Shown here: in pieces, positions 1-13,188 of the stretch
How the letters are laid out: each line of letters begins with the position of its first letter
How positions within the stretch are numbered: the first letter of the stretch is position 1
Origin: Polytrichum commune
Taxonomy: Eukaryota > Streptophyta > Polytrichopsida > Polytrichales > Polytrichaceae
Direction of reading: 5' to 3'
NCBI GenBank assembly: GCA_950295325.1
Contig: OX485803.1
Location: forward strand, 60,403,554-60,467,553
Length of the DNA: 64,000 nucleotides
Notes under the pieces: model-generated
Told to the model about the DNA's origin: nothing
Databases searched by the model: none
Seen by the model: only the letters and a program-made list of their open reading frames with translations
Program-made: the position numbers and the translations under genes

Positions 1-3000
1 CCGTGTCCTTCCACAACTGCTGCCCTCATTCCCTGCTCTTCCTCACTCTCCCAGATGTGGCGCTTCGTGTGTGAATGTAAATTCAGGTATTCTGTGCAAA
101 ATCCAAGGGCCTCCTCTGCGGCATATCCATTCGCCATTGACGCCTCTGGCTGCGCCTTTGTCCGCACAAACGCTTTCAGAGTTCCTAGGTAGCGCTCACA
201 CGGATACATCCACCGCCCTCCCACTGGGCCACACACCTCAATCTCGTCCACGAGGTGTATTAGTGTGTGCTGCATTATGTCGAAGAATGCTGGCGGAAAG
301 CAAACTTCCAGAATGCACATTGTTTCCACGACATACAACCGCAGCGCATCCAGTTCTGCCTTTTCCACGACCCTTGCGCATATCCTGCTAAAGCTTTTGC
401 CAAGCCTTATCAAGGCTGTTCGTTGCAGAGGTTGCAACAAGTTCCTAATTGCAACAGGTATGATTTGCTGCAACAGACAGTGGTAATCGTGTGACTTCAG
501 GCCATAAAATCTCGCTTTCTTCAGATGCTTCCCAAGAGAACTTCCGTATCCTGTGGGGGTGCGGATTGCACTAACCTCCTCCACGAACATCTTTCTCTCC
601 ATGTCCGTTAGCACGTATGGCGCAGGTGGCTTGAAAAACCGTTGTCTGTTCGCTCTCGGTCTTAGCCACAGCTCACGTCGTTGCCCCATTTGCTGCAAAT
701 CCCTCCTTGTCTCTGCCGTATCTTTCTCCCCAAACAGGAACTTCAAAACACTCTCCGCTATGTTCTTCTCTATGTGCATAACGTCCAGCACATGTCGGAT
801 CGGCATGTCCTGCACACATGAATGCTGCCATTAAACAATCAGCCCCTCGCATGCACGCTTCACAATGTTTCCATCAAAGACAAAGTTTACCTTCCAGTAT
901 GGCAGTGTATACAGCGTTGGGAGGCGCTTCACACCGCTCTGCAGCACCGGGTCGCCCTCTCCTCCTAGTCTCCCGCCCATCCTTGCATACTCTGCCCTCA
1001 TGTATGCCCACCGTATGTGGCATGCAGCATCCATGGCAGCTGGTGCGCGGTCCACCTCTTCTGTCAAGGATACACTCACGTCAAATCGAAATGGGTGATC
1101 TGCTGGAAGCCACCTCCTATGCTGCCCGCCATACACAACCTTCGAAAGGTGCTCCGAATACCTTGACAGGGTGTTGGGCCCGCACACTGGGCAAGCACAA
1201 TATCCCTTGTTCGTTGTGCCTGCCAGCATTGCGTATGCAGGGAAATCATGTATACACCACAGCAGCATAGCCCGGAGTGTGAACCGCACCTCCCCACGCC
1301 ACCGTGCAGCGTCATAACACATTACGCCCTCTTCCCATAATTGTCTTAGCTCTTCTATTAGGGGACTGAGGAAAACATCTATGCGGTCCGCCGTTATGGC
1401 ATCCGGCCCCGGTATCAATAGCCCCAGCATTATGAAAAAAATCTTTACTGTTAGCCAAGGGGGGATGTTGTAGTTGAGCAACAAAACAGGGCAGAGGGAG
1501 TGTGTGGACCTCTTTTGTGAATGCGGGTTCAGGCCGTCCGCGCACAATCCTAGGTGTATGTTCCGGCTGTCGGCCTCGAACCCCGCATACCTCGCTCTGA
1601 TATGGTCCCACTGCGGTGAGTCATAAGGTCCGCGCATCTTGCCGTCCGTTGAGGTATTGTTCGCATGCCAGGTCATTAAAGCTGCCAGGTGCGGTGTGGA
1701 GAACATTCTTCGCAATCGGGGGATGAGGGGGAAGTGCCGTAGAACCTTGTTGGGCACGCTGGACATGCCCACTGTCTTAAATCTGGGAGCGTTGCATAAT
1801 GGGCATGTCGCCATTTCAGCATACTCGCCTCTGAACAGTACACACCCATTTTTGCATGCGTCAATCACGTCGTACTTTAGTCCTAGCCGCAGTAGCATGC
1901 GTGTGGCAACCCCCTCACTGCCCGGTAGCGAGTTTGGAGAAGGTAAAATAACCTTCGATAGCAAGTGGAGCAATTCGCTGATGCATGCATTTGTCGCTTT
2001 GTGCGTACGGCAGACATTCATCAACATCAGTGTCGCATCTAGTTTCGAAACATTTGATCCGTAGAAAAGAGGAGTTGAGGACTCAACATGCATAGCTGCC
2101 ACGCTGCGTCCTCCCGGCTGTCCCCAGTCCTCCTCGCATCCATTCCTGTCCTCTCCTTCGTGTTCAAAGCTTCCTTCGCTGTCATCCCCATCGCTTCCAC
2201 TCTCTGAGTCGCTCCTGCTCCCCAACATGCACTCTGCGTGCCGTACAAACAACCTGGGAAGTTATTGTCTCTATCCAATGGCAGCTTCAGTGTGCATCCC
2301 ACACACAAGTGCCATGTCCTCTAACATATATTTTCAATCACCATCTACAACAGTTAAACTGATAACGGATTTGCCATGCAACCCTCCCCCTCACCTTGGG
2401 AACTCCCGTCTGCACTGCATTCCGCTTCCAGGCACCCCTCAGTTGCGAGCGGTTCACATGCCTGGGCAACGTCAGCCCCGTTCTGCTCGATCTCCTGGTC
2501 GTCCTCTTCGTTCCCATCCATGGCGGACATGGCCTCCTCGTGCATCACATCCGCCGCAAGAAATGCATCTCTCACCATCTCTGCAGCACCTCCGTTCACG
2601 CGGACGCTCCGATTTCCCCAACCAATTCTTGACATTGGGTCCAGCGCTGCATATGCGCTGGACCACTCCTCGTCGGAGCTGTCCCGGTCCTCGCCCTGCC
2701 ACAAACCAGGTCTGCTTAGGTGGATACAACTTTGCACACCCATGTACTTCTCCGTTTCCCAAACTATGCATGCCACAACACATTCCAATCTTCACCATAC
2801 ATACGTTTCGCATCTATACTGACTCTTGCTTGCACCATGTTCTGTGCATTGGTATTACAGAGACCCACAACCCCGCCGAAGGACCCTGCCTGGCTGCTTA
2901 ACATCTGGAATTGACTGCCAGCTCGGGACTTACCTGGGCTGCAGCCTCTGAAATAAGGCCATCTACAAGAACATCCAGGTGTTTTGAGCAATACCTCAGT

Positions 3001-4587
3001 CAAGGTCACTTCTCTCCTGGATTGGTTGCACAGCATCACAGCCGAACTTGGGAAACATTCACTCAAGTTGTTATATGGCATGTTTTGGCTAAGTTGATTC
3101 CTAAGGATCATAGAGCCATTATGTCATCATGTTTGATGAGGTTTTCGTCCAAAGAGAGAGATCCCAGTGCCTAAACGGTCTCATGTGCCAAAGGATGTTT
3201 AGAATGAGTTGTGAATTTCACTTTGAAATAATATAATACTACCCTTGTGTAGGAAATGTATTGACATTGGCACTATGTCAATGCACTTTGTGCTTCAATT
3301 GGATCTGAGAAACTCCATGTAGGCAATTCCAAAAGTTACAACTTTCAAAATCGATGGATAAAAAATGATTGTCAGATTAAGGACAAGGAAATGCCTGCAT
3401 GTCTTGCTACATGTAGACCTTTGATGCATCCCAAAGTTGCCATCATGGCAAACCATAGGAGCAAGGCTGGTCATGATTTTCACAGAAAAAATATGGGCGG
3501 GTAGACAGTCCTGACAACCACAGATGTTTGACATCCAGCATTGGCTATCATATAAACTTCACACACAATTGAATAGTCCTTCTCAGTCGTGTAATCCAGC
3601 CCTCAAGAACCTTCTATTGAAATCATTTGAAACTATGTCCTTTGAAAACGGAACCAGTGATTATTTTGTGTACTGGCAATCACAGTTGTTACTTGTTGGC
3701 TGACTGGCAAGCCTTGTGGATGGTCTCAAAAATTGTGGTGGTTGCACATATACAACGACGTTCAAGTAGTTTTTTTCAATTGGTCATAATTGACTTTCAG
3801 ATGCTCTCCCAGTATCTATACAATCCAACAACCTCCATGCAACTGAAGAATGTAGCTTCTTGAATATGCGGCAGGTGAAATATACGATGTCATGGGGTAT
3901 GAATATACCACACTTCTGAATTAACATGTTATGGATGTTTGGGTTCCTCAAACATTTCATACTAATCAAGTAGGTTTTGTCTGTATGATTTCATAAAGTA
4001 CCACCAAATGTAATCCGATCACATGTTCCTGTAATTAGTTGTGTTTCAAGAATTCTTTCGAATTCTTTTGCAGTGGTTACTTTGTCTTCAGTTTGTTTTT
4101 TAATCCCCTGATGCTTGGCCCAATGTAACTCAAAACCTATCTCTGACCACAACATGCCTTTACATTCATGTCCAATGTTTTCAGCAAAAATCATTTGATG
4201 CTTCAAACATGACACACATGGCATCCGGAGCGAAACATAAAGTGGTAAGTGCTCGCACCATGCTCTGTGCGAGCGTATAACAGAGACCCACAACCCCGCC
4301 AAAGGACCCTGACTGCCTGCTAAACATCCGGAATGGACTGCCAGCTCGGGACTTACCTGGGGCTGCAGCCTCTTCAATGGATGCCTCCCATAGTCCCTGA
4401 GATGTAGTGCGTGTGTTGTTCGTAGCAATGGTTTGCCAAACAGGCATAGCGAGCACGGGCACCGACTCCTGCATTGCCCGCTCCGCAATGCGCGTTCGGA
4501 CTCCCTCCGCCACATCTTGGCGTCCCTCAACTCTATTCTGCGTGCGTGTGTTGTGGGAAGTCCCGCACCGCAACTCGCCTCTGACAT
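1..4587 (-). CDS. TNP2-type CACTA (En/Spm) transposase, 3' end outside window
   Basis: Catalytic transposase of a CACTA-class DNA transposon, acting in the nucleus on element ends. Four exons join in phase on the minus strand: 4587-4357 (77 codons), 2695-2395, 2233-891 and 809 to beyond base 1. All introns are GT-AG and there is no internal stop over about 894 codons. Exon 1 starts MSEASCG and carries a small Cys/His motif (CPCSLC, then THALHLRDYGRHP) like the N-terminal finger of plant TNP2 proteins. Exon 2 is acidic and contains EMVRDAF. Exon 3 has the Transposase_21 blocks: FYGSN near residue 234, CPLCNAPRF near 321, then FPLIPRLRRMF, LGLCADGLNPH, LLIPGPDA, IEELRQLWEEGV and DFPAYAMLAG. LPYWK joins across the 81-bp intron to DMPIRHVLDVMHIEKNI, which fixes the splice. 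Exon 4 ends in a DUF4218-like region (CFPPAFFDIMQHTLIHLVDE, GRWMYPCERYLGTLKAF). Exons 2-4 are very secure. Exon 1 is supported by phase and motif. Confidence 0.93.
810..890 (-). other. TNP2 intron 3
   Basis: An 81-bp GT-AG intron, read on the minus strand from GTAAAC at 890-885 to TGTGCAG ending at 810. Removing it restores the family-typical junction between LPYWK and DMPIRHVLDVMH. A stop just inside the intron would otherwise end the long open frame, so a naive ORF call truncates the transposase here. Confidence 0.9.
2830..2951. repeat. Direct repeat copy 1: diverged copy of TNP2 exon 1 boundary
   Basis: About 120 bp very similar to 4254-4372, in the same orientation. It includes the minus-strand exon 1 end, its splice donor (GTAAGTCCCGAGC) and the start of the intron. 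In this copy the exon end reads GCAGCCCAG instead of GCAGCCCCAG, one C fewer, so splicing from here would change the reading phase. It is best read as a relic duplication inside intron 1. Confidence 0.8.
2952..4253. other. AT-richer insert between the duplicated exon boundaries
   Basis: This 1.3-kb segment lies within TNP2 intron 1 and is more AT-rich than the flanking transposase exons. Minus-strand frames contain protein-like patches broken by stops, for example TGTCDRITFGGTL near 4000 and CGIFIPHDIVYFTCRIF near 3870. I do not recognise them. It may be an inserted, decayed transposon or an older duplicated segment. No terminal repeats or target duplication were seen at its edges other than the 120-bp direct repeats. 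Confidence 0.5.
4254..4372. repeat. Direct repeat copy 2: TNP2 exon 1 end and splice donor
   Basis: Partner of the repeat at 2830-2951. It spans the last bases of exon 1, the donor at 4356-4355 and the first part of intron 1. This copy gives the phase that fits exon 2 (starting GEDRDSSDEEW), so it is taken as the functional one. Confidence 0.8.
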
Positions 4588-5445
4588 TTTCTTTATCTGC
4601 CCTTGCAGCAATTCTGCGTTTTGTTATTACAGGACTATTTGCCGTTGGCAGCAATGAAACAATGATCGCAGTGTTCACTTCCGCTGTGTGCGAAATGTAG
4701 GGCACCTGCCTGCAGAAAGGAAGGGTCGACTAATTAGTTCCATATTTTGGAGATGTCACGCACAGGAGCTCCCTCTCGAGCGCAGCGGAGTTTAGACAGA
4801 CATTGCGCCCACTGATGCCGGACCATAACTATCCATGTGTCGCCCGTCTCACACTATGCAAGACAGGGATGATCACCACCGCTTCACGGTAACGACAGGG
4901 GTCCCGCTTGTCAGCTGCGTTCAAGCACGGTGTCCATAGTGTCCACGACCCTGCCCATTGCAACAGAGTAGCAAATGGGTCCGGCAGGCACCATGACGCT
5001 ATCCGCCACAAGCCACACAATTTGCCTCCCACTGTGGCCCTACTAGTCGGCAGTCTTAAATCTTCCCTTCCTAGAAATGCATGCATCCCCAACACTCAGA
5101 TAGTGTACCTCTGGAATGCACATCATGCAGCATGCGAGTCCTGCAACCACAGACCTTGGATCAACCAAGGTCTACTCCAACATTCCGATTGCCGTCGCCT
5201 CTACGCCTGTGCTTCAATACTTCTGATGTGTCCGAGAAAGTGTGGACCACCATGTAGGGCCCCTACTCTGGTCGCATGTGCGATGGCACCGTCACCTGGA
5301 ATCACAATCCCCCCCTACCGCGGACATGCCGACATGCTGCCTTCAAGCCCTCTGCGTTTGCAGCTGTGCAAGGACATCTGTATGGCAAACTCTCTTAAAG
5401 CATGAAACAGAAACGATGGGTGCTTCTTGTGCGTGACACACTCAC
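4588..5445. other. GC-rich region upstream of TNP2, no gene resolved
   Basis: This segment should hold the TNP2 promoter and part of the element's subterminal region. I saw no clear TATA box or CACTA-type terminal inverted repeat. Small open frames on both strands lack recognisable motifs. Confidence 0.4.
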
Positions 5446-5765
5446 CTTCTGGGATGTCGTTGTGGCATCAAACAGATACACACTTCCGTTGACCGCGTCT
5501 CGAAGTGGACACACGAAAGTCTAAATCCATCAATCGATTTTGGCAGTTCCGAGAAACCCACCGTCCCGGACGAAGGCGCGTTAAGGCAATTCACGGGTTG
5601 CATCCGGTCCACGCGCCCCTGTGTATGCAAGTGGGCCCTCGTGGCACTCTGTGCGCGGCGTTTGATCCCATCATCTGTGATAAAAACCATGCCCCCCCCC
5701 CCTCGAGATGTCTCAGAAGTCCCCACATTGCAGCAATCTACAGCAGCTGTCGTTGCACAGCGCAC
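5446..5765 (-). CDS. Candidate exon of unknown function upstream of TNP2
   Basis: An open minus-strand stretch that ends at a good splice donor (CAGAAG|GTGAGTG at 5446/5445). Its translation includes MVFITDDGIKRRAQSATR and SELPKSIDGFRLSCVHFETR, which look more protein-like than the other frames. No family is recognised, no partner exon was fixed and codon support is weak. It may be an extra transposon gene or chance openness in GC-rich DNA. Confidence 0.25.
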
Positions 5766-6480
5766 AGTTCGATGTCACGACGGTGGCGCATCTCCCTCTC
5801 GGCGCCGACGCCGCTGCAATCTTCAACACAGAACTCCAACTGTCACTGGCCGTTGTGCACGTGGCGCTAATTTCAACCCATTCAACTAGAACATGGCGAT
5901 CCCCACAATCACCGTCTTCGCTGCGATCGTCAATCGACGGAGATGTAGGGGTTCAATGACTGTCCTTCTATGACGGCATGACATGCCTAACGGACACTGC
6001 ACCTACGCACACTGCTCCTCCGAACCTCCGCCGGCAACAACTGCCCGGCCCTTCCCGCGTCTTAGGTTTCGACCGCAGTGTTCCAAACTAACATCTGTGC
6101 TGCCATATCTTAAACGCCGTTGTCCCCCATCACGGCCCTAACCACACGGCGCACACAATAAGTTCCTCCCGCGCATGCCCTATTCCTCGCCAACGGCGCC
6201 CTTGCGAGCACCACAACACCGCCAACTGCTATTGGTCTGCCCACCAGGGACGAAATGGGGCGCCCGATTGAATTGTCGATGGGTCGGCCAGCAGTTTGGC
6301 CGCACTCTCGACGCAAACATCAAATCTTCCACTATCCTGTCCAAGATCTGCACAAAGTCCAAACCCCATTGCGTGAGGGCAACAGCCCCAAGACATGTTC
6401 GATGAGGTGAACCAGTGGGCTGGCCCCGGGCTCTACCGCAGGGGGGGGGGCGCATTTCGGCCACATATGAACCCCCCTGC
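5766..6480. other. GC-rich region, no gene resolved
   Basis: Contains short runs of C (5692-5702, just upstream) and of G (about 6440-6450). Short open frames on the two strands show no family signature. The word GAAATGGGGCGCCC near 6253 recurs near 10293. Confidence 0.4.
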
Positions 6481-9400
6481 GTCCGTTTTCAATATTCAGT
6501 ACACGTATGGTCTTTGTTGGCTCTGTCTGTAGGACAGAGACTGCATCAACTTCTTCGTTTCAAGAGCAAATTTCCTAAGCACTTTGCGTTCACACTTGGA
6601 CATTACTTGTTCTTGTTATTTTTGGTCCACTTTATGTACTGTGGACTCTCTCTATATATAAATATATATATAAATGCTCCCTAAAATGCATTGAAAGAAA
6701 TCTAGTTAATTATAGTTATTTCGGCAATTCTTGATTATTCATTTTAAAATTTTCGAGTGATAAATGTGTAGCTTCAATCCTTGACCCACATTTGAGAAGA
6801 AGGTGCCCAAAATCCAAGAAATGTTTGGTATAGTGAATAACCATGGATTGGCCTGAGCAATGTGTACAACCACAATTGTAGTCTTTCATAGTAAATGACA
6901 GAGCCTCACGGTTCTACCGTTTTCTTGTTTTGTATGTTGTGAACAAAACTCTGCCCTGTTGCACACAAAGTTGTATTTGTGTATGTGGCTATGATACCTG
7001 CATTCGTTAGGGAACATGTAATTTGAAGTATTGCACTTGTATTTCGCAAAAACTATCATCCCATACACCAATATCATCCGTGGATGGAGTTTGGGGTTTA
7101 GGTGTAGGGTGACATGTAGAGTGAACTACAAAGTCCTATGCCATTTCGTCCAACTTGTGTGCAAGTCCATGTCCATAAATATACACTATATACATTGATG
7201 TCAGATAGATAGATAGATATGAACACCTGCCCTATTTCTGGGCCGGCGTGAATAGAGTGTCTGTTCGTCTCGACAATGAGCCAGAGCCCACAGGGCAAAG
7301 GTCCATTGGTAAATCGATGTCATCATAGGGTGGAGTCCATAGTTGGGATAACCTTGCCCAATGTATATATTCGGCATTCTTGACGTTGGGCCTTGAATGA
7401 CATCCAATTATTTATTATCATTCAATATCCTGTCGCAATTGAAGTCCTTGCGATAATCAAATTGGATTATAGGATCTCCTGTGTATTGAGGGTTCCAATT
7501 GCGAGTACAGTTCTGTTACAAAACACATATCCATGGATAGTTCTCCTAATTCAACAAATCTTTGTTACATCACCTCCTAACCCCCTCCCATCCTCCTTCG
7601 TACTGTGCCCTCCTTTTTGCATACCAGCCACATACGGCACCCTCCATATTGGCTCGCATATTCCCGCAACCACACTTTTTGGTTCCAACCTCGCTATTCT
7701 CCATGCATTGCCTCTTTTTGGGGATAGACATGTATATCTTAGTAGTGTTCTTGGTAAACTTCTTTTTCTATTTTGTATTTTCCAATTTGTAGTAGAAGTA
7801 CTACGTCCCATCCTAAGTTCGTTTTGGACTATGTCACATGACCAAGGCTTTTGAAACAAATTTCATGATTTTTTTGTGATCATGGCCTAGGATCAGCAAC
7901 CGTGATGACAAGTAATTCTAAACCATTTTTGGATCGGTCCTTTCTCTTGTGTGTAAATTGGACCTTCACATACAACTCTTAGAGGCACAACTACACGTTC
8001 TATGGGCCTCGCAATATTTAATACTACTTCCCAACCAAAACAAGAGTCTAATCTTACAAGGTGTTTGGGACTGCAATTGTACATAATGCATCATGCCACA
8101 AACAATATGTGATTATGCAATCACATATAACGATGGTGATTACATATTTGTGGCATGTATTTGACGTCGAGTCATTTATACAAACCCTAATTTCTACGTG
8201 GTTCTTTGTACATATATGTATGCTCTGCTTTAGACACTACAAGTGATAAACATGTTAATTCAATGTGCGACCGAGATTTTCACTTTACAATAATCTTGGA
8301 CACCTTAAATTGTGTGACATCTTGCGGCCCATGATGGGGGTCTTCATACTCTACAAAGGCGGACGGCATCGATGCACATCCTATATGCCCAAATCCTACA
8401 AGTTCTTGCCAAGTCTTAAATCCGTGTTTCCATATATTTGTGTGTTTAGAAGTATATTGAGTGCGTTATCTCATGTCAAGGACAAAATCATTATATCATC
8501 ATATGTCACGTGATGATCAATATACTAAGTTTGTATTTGCATCCAAGGGTGCTCTCGGCTTGCATTTAAAACCATATCATCGTCAATGACATTGACATAT
8601 TCAAGTGCCAAATAGAAATGGACTCGATGACTGATTAGGTTTTCCATAGAGTCACTTTTCACATAATTAGCTAGACGGTGCAATGATATTCGGACACGTC
8701 CTTCAAATCAAGCACTACGTCGATGACCAATAATATCCTATTATTTGCACACATGGCTCTCCTAAGCCAGACTTTGATATTGTATGATTTACACGAGTAA
8801 AGCTTGTTAACAATTGCAATCTTAAAGACCTAAATGTGTCGTGGCATCAATACACCCTGGGTGTCGCCCCTTCCTTTTGAGGGGTGACCGGGAATTGTTG
8901 CTTGTAAGCATATCTCTCATTTGTCCATGTGTACAATTTCTATTGGTACTCCCTTCATAGATATGTGGTTAATTTATTTAAAACATGTGTCACTGTAGTA
9001 ACATGGAGTTTTTGACCTTGTTCCAATGTTCAATTACGTCAATCAATCAACCTCCAACATTCATATCATGTAAAGATATAGTGCATCGACATCAACTAAG
9101 TTTTTGCAATTCTCTTCGAGCAACTTGCATGCCGAGCACTTTCTTGTGGGGTCGGGGGGCCATTGTATGAGAGCGTACATTTCTCTTGTTGTCCAACATG
9201 CATGTTCGGATGTGGCAATCCTCTTAATTACCCGTATTGGAGTTGCATGATTTGATTTCATTAGCTAACTATCTTGAGATTTTAGAGATTTCTTATCAAC
9301 CTTAAAAAGTAAAAAATTTGGGCAATGTTTGGATAATAAATAAAACATCACCATGGACTTAATTAGTGTACAATAAAGCAATCCCGTGTCCATGCCCATA

Positions 9401-9970
9401 GTTTTATGGTGATCGTATTATTTTCCATTCAAATGTAAGTTCAGTATGAAGTTCCTAAAACACAGAGGCAACTGAGTCCCTTTCCTGCATTCTCCTATGG
9501 GTCCGGTACTCATGGGTATTCTGAAACCCGGGAAATAGTTGTGTACACTTATGATTGCACACATTCCCGGATTTGTGCCCCGATTACAAATAACTATTTA
9601 TTGTAACGCAATACGCGTGGGTAGGACAATATGGCGAGTGCGGATGCTAATGTTTGGGGATAACACAATACTTCCAATGTAAGCTTGCAAGTTGTGGCAG
9701 TCTTGTGCCACAACAAAGTTAATCGCGAAAATGCTCTGGAGATCAAAAACCACGAGTTTACTTTTTTAACGGCAACAAATGTGATTCAACTATCCATGAC
9801 TTTCAAGTTGCAAAATGTTTTTTTTGAATAAACTGCATTTGCGGTTCATATTTGGAACTCAAGGCGCCAAATTTACATTTAGTCCCGAACTCTCCAACCA
9901 GGCTATCTCTCCTTCCATAAAATGTGCGCGTATGTGATTTTGTCCGCCTTGGTAACTACCAACCTCGATC
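6481..9970. other. AT-rich intergenic stretch without genes
   Basis: About 3.5 kb with stops in all frames. It holds a TA-rich run near 6650-6676 and a (GATA)4-like run near 7204-7220. No gene, RNA gene or bounded mobile element could be supported. Confidence 0.5.
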
Positions 9971-12900
9971 TATGAGCGAGTTATTTACCAAAATCAACCA
10001 GTTCATCTGAAACTGCCTGTTGGTTGTCAGTGGTTGTGGCCCACGCTTTTGTTAGGCCTCTTACACCGTTAGCCCTATCGTTGCTTTCCACCACGACGAC
10101 CTGTTGGCCGCGTACTTGTTGGCAAGTACGCCTCGTCACCCACCAGGGTTTCCACAATTCCCCGCTACGCTGGCCACCCTTCGTGGATGGCTCCCCTACG
10201 TGGCCACCCACCCCTCATGGGTGCGTACCCACCTTTGCCACGTCCTTTTTGTGCAGCTTATAGGCCCCCCACACATACTGTCCCACGGGGGCGAAATGGG
10301 GCGCCCTCGTAGATAAAAAATGGTACTCTTAGTTAAATATTGTAGCAATATGTAACTCCAAATGGCAACCCACACATATTAGACAACATAGTTTAATTGT
10401 GAACCGCCCATGTAGCTTCACCGACACTGAGTGTCAACCAACCATTATTTGTTATTCCCTCTAAAAAAGGAAAGTATACATTGTAGGTTTACATTGTTGC
10501 AATTATTGTCACTTATTCGGTGAATTTTCATCCCAATTTCAATCATCCATGATGACATTTCATAACATGAATTTTAGGGTGCATGATATATCAAAAATGG
10601 TTGAACCAAAAGTAGCTTGTGGTGGTGATATTTGCACTAAACTTATTCACACGAAGTGTCAACAAGAAAGTTACCACAAGTGACATCAAATACCATGTGA
10701 TGCTAAAATAAAATATTTATTGGTAGTTGAGATATACTGATAGTTTTAAAATGTCACTTCAGTTTAGGAAAAATGAACCAAGTTTGTTTCATTGGCAAAA
10801 GCAGCGAAGATAATTCGGGCCAACCGGCTACATGTTTACATCCTCCGGTTTCCCTCTATTAAGTTGGGGTATATTCTATAAATTCCTCTACCATGCTCTG
10901 TCATTTTCCTGCAGTCTTGAACTTCCACCGGTTATTTCTCAAAATCATCCGGTAGTTTTGTTACTAAGTGCCGGTTCTCCCCAATCGTAGTTCACGAAAC
11001 CCTACCAGTCCAGAATTATCCGAAAAGAGACCCCCCTGCTTGTGGGAGCCTGCTACTGGCCCTCCCACCAGCAACGGCAGTGGGCGGCCTATTAGGCAGT
11101 GCTGTTCGTCGCGTTCTCTCTGCGTTCAAATTGGTTTGCAATTTGTGCTTGAAGTCGTGACCACTTTTGTGCTGCACTACCCGCAACCTCTACTGTTGGC
11201 TTCGATCGGCTCCTATGCGAGCACAAATATAACGAAGGCTTCATTCACGAAAACTTCCGCTGTGCACTTCATCATAAATGGATTCCACGAAGACACGAAA
11301 TCCCATCGCCAACAACTGCTCTGCATTTTGGTTTACAGGCACGATGTGAAGGTTATGTCTTGTCCAGTTCGACTTCTGTCCATTTTAGGGGATTCGAATG
11401 AAGCCCTTTTATTTTGCCGTGGTGCTGATTATGGTGTTCGAGTCGAACAGACTCTGCGGTTGTGAGGAAAGGTTGGATCTGTGCTTGTCCCACACGTGAA
11501 CATTTCGCCGCAACGAACCTATTTCCGTCAGTGTTGGGGACATACACGAAAAATCTGTAACCCTTCCAGTCAGAACTCATGAAACCACGGCCAAATCACA
11601 ATGGGGAATCATTGAAATCAACGTACTAGATTTACAGTGGGCTTTAGTCATCTTCATAATGTTCTCCCTACTCACTAACGTGGGCCACATCCTGGGGGCG
11701 TACGAGGCAAGTGCATGCCATCATGCACTGGCCAATAGAGCATCGAGTGCCGGGGGTCTCCTCCTCAAATGGCATCACATCACGAGACTCCTTGGTGGCA
11801 GGAAGTGTCTACTCCATGAAGTGTAGTCGACGTTGGACGTGGAAATTGGACAGAAGTGACAACTCCCTCGTCATGTCCCATCGGCGCCCACCAATCGCGA
11901 AAAATGTCCCGCACCCTGTCACATTTCCTTTCCCCTCTCCATCGCGTCCATTGACTGCCCAGTGGCATCTTTGCGCGACTGCCCGTGTTTGGCTGTCCAT
12001 CGGTTGTTGTGGGTAATGCCTCGGCTCATGTCATTCCCCGTGCTCTAGGACGGACACCCCCGCGAGCTGCGACACTCATCCCAACTCCGCGGCGAATCCA
12101 CAGACAGCCGCAACCTCGCTTCCCACGTGGTGTTTTTGTTGTGTAACGAACACGGTGGTGATCGCTTTTGGGCAACACAGCCATTCCCGCCCATTCACGG
12201 CCACGCGCACGCGCATTACAACGACCACGGCTGGGAGCGCTGAAAAAAAAGGTGAGCTGAACATGCGGTCACTCGCTCTACTGCCGCAGTTTCCATTCCA
12301 GGAACGCATGTCCCTGCTGTGAAGTGATACGGGGTCGTCATTACTTGCGGAACCTCTGTTGCATATATTGGTTCGCTCGTCGTTGGCGTTTGCTTCTTTC
12401 GCACACGCCCCGCATTCGCGAAGGAATCAATCGTTGGGTGTCTGTCCTCTCCGAGGTAAAAACGAGCTTCCTCATGGGCAGACACCCAGACATCAACTTG
12501 TATGGGTGTACGCGGACACTTCAAGGCTTGTAAGTAATGGTTTAGAATGACGGGACGTAGATAATGAGGTCAGTAACGGGACATTGTTTCTGGGAGGGTC
12601 TGTCCTCAATGGATTTCTTGCACTGAGCCTTGGAAGAGCCTTCGTTCTTCGAGGCGCCTGAAGTACTGAGTGTAGGCCCCCTTTGGGTATTGTCTGCGAT
12701 TGAAAGTGCACATTGTGGGCGACACGTGTACCACACTGTCGCAGACAGTCACGGACGTGGATTGCATGTCCAGCGGGGGTCCCACCAAATGTGACTTCCA
12801 CAAATTTCGCAAAACTCCCTGCATACTCAATAATAAATTGTTTTGTGCTCATTTCACACACTAAGGCCTCCAGGCTATGTTTTCTGTTTAGGATCCATGC

Positions 12901-13188
12901 TCTCCCATAGGGTCTGATGTTTATGTTCATTTCCCTCGCAAATGGCATGTTGTTTATGTACACAGCTCTGGCATGTGGCGTGGCGGTCGACATTGCGAGC
13001 GCACAATACATTTCTGGTAATTGTGTTGTGTTTGTATGAGAGGCATGTCACTGGCAGAAGCATTGTTATTTAAACAGAATCGTGAATCAGAAAAATGCAA
13101 AACCCACCTGCAATTGTGCAGGACATGAGGGGGTTAAATGACACCCAGTTGTTGTAATTGTGGATGCAGTGTGTACTGAGGACGCAAT
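9971..13188. other. Mixed GC-rich patches upstream of gene B, unresolved
   Basis: GC-rich patches (9.98-10.32 and 10.96-13.05 kb) separated by AT-rich DNA. The longest open frames are 10968-11465 (+) and 12493-13011 (-). The latter includes EYAGSFAKFVEVTFGGTPAG, which resembles no family I can name. These may be decayed 5' exons or subterminal DNA of the transposon carrying gene B. No splice chain could be built. Confidence 0.35.

Noticed and set aside
8000..9260. Copia-like reverse transcriptase on the minus strand
   Set aside because: A suggestive overall look, but no YVDD or integrase motif could be read in any frame.
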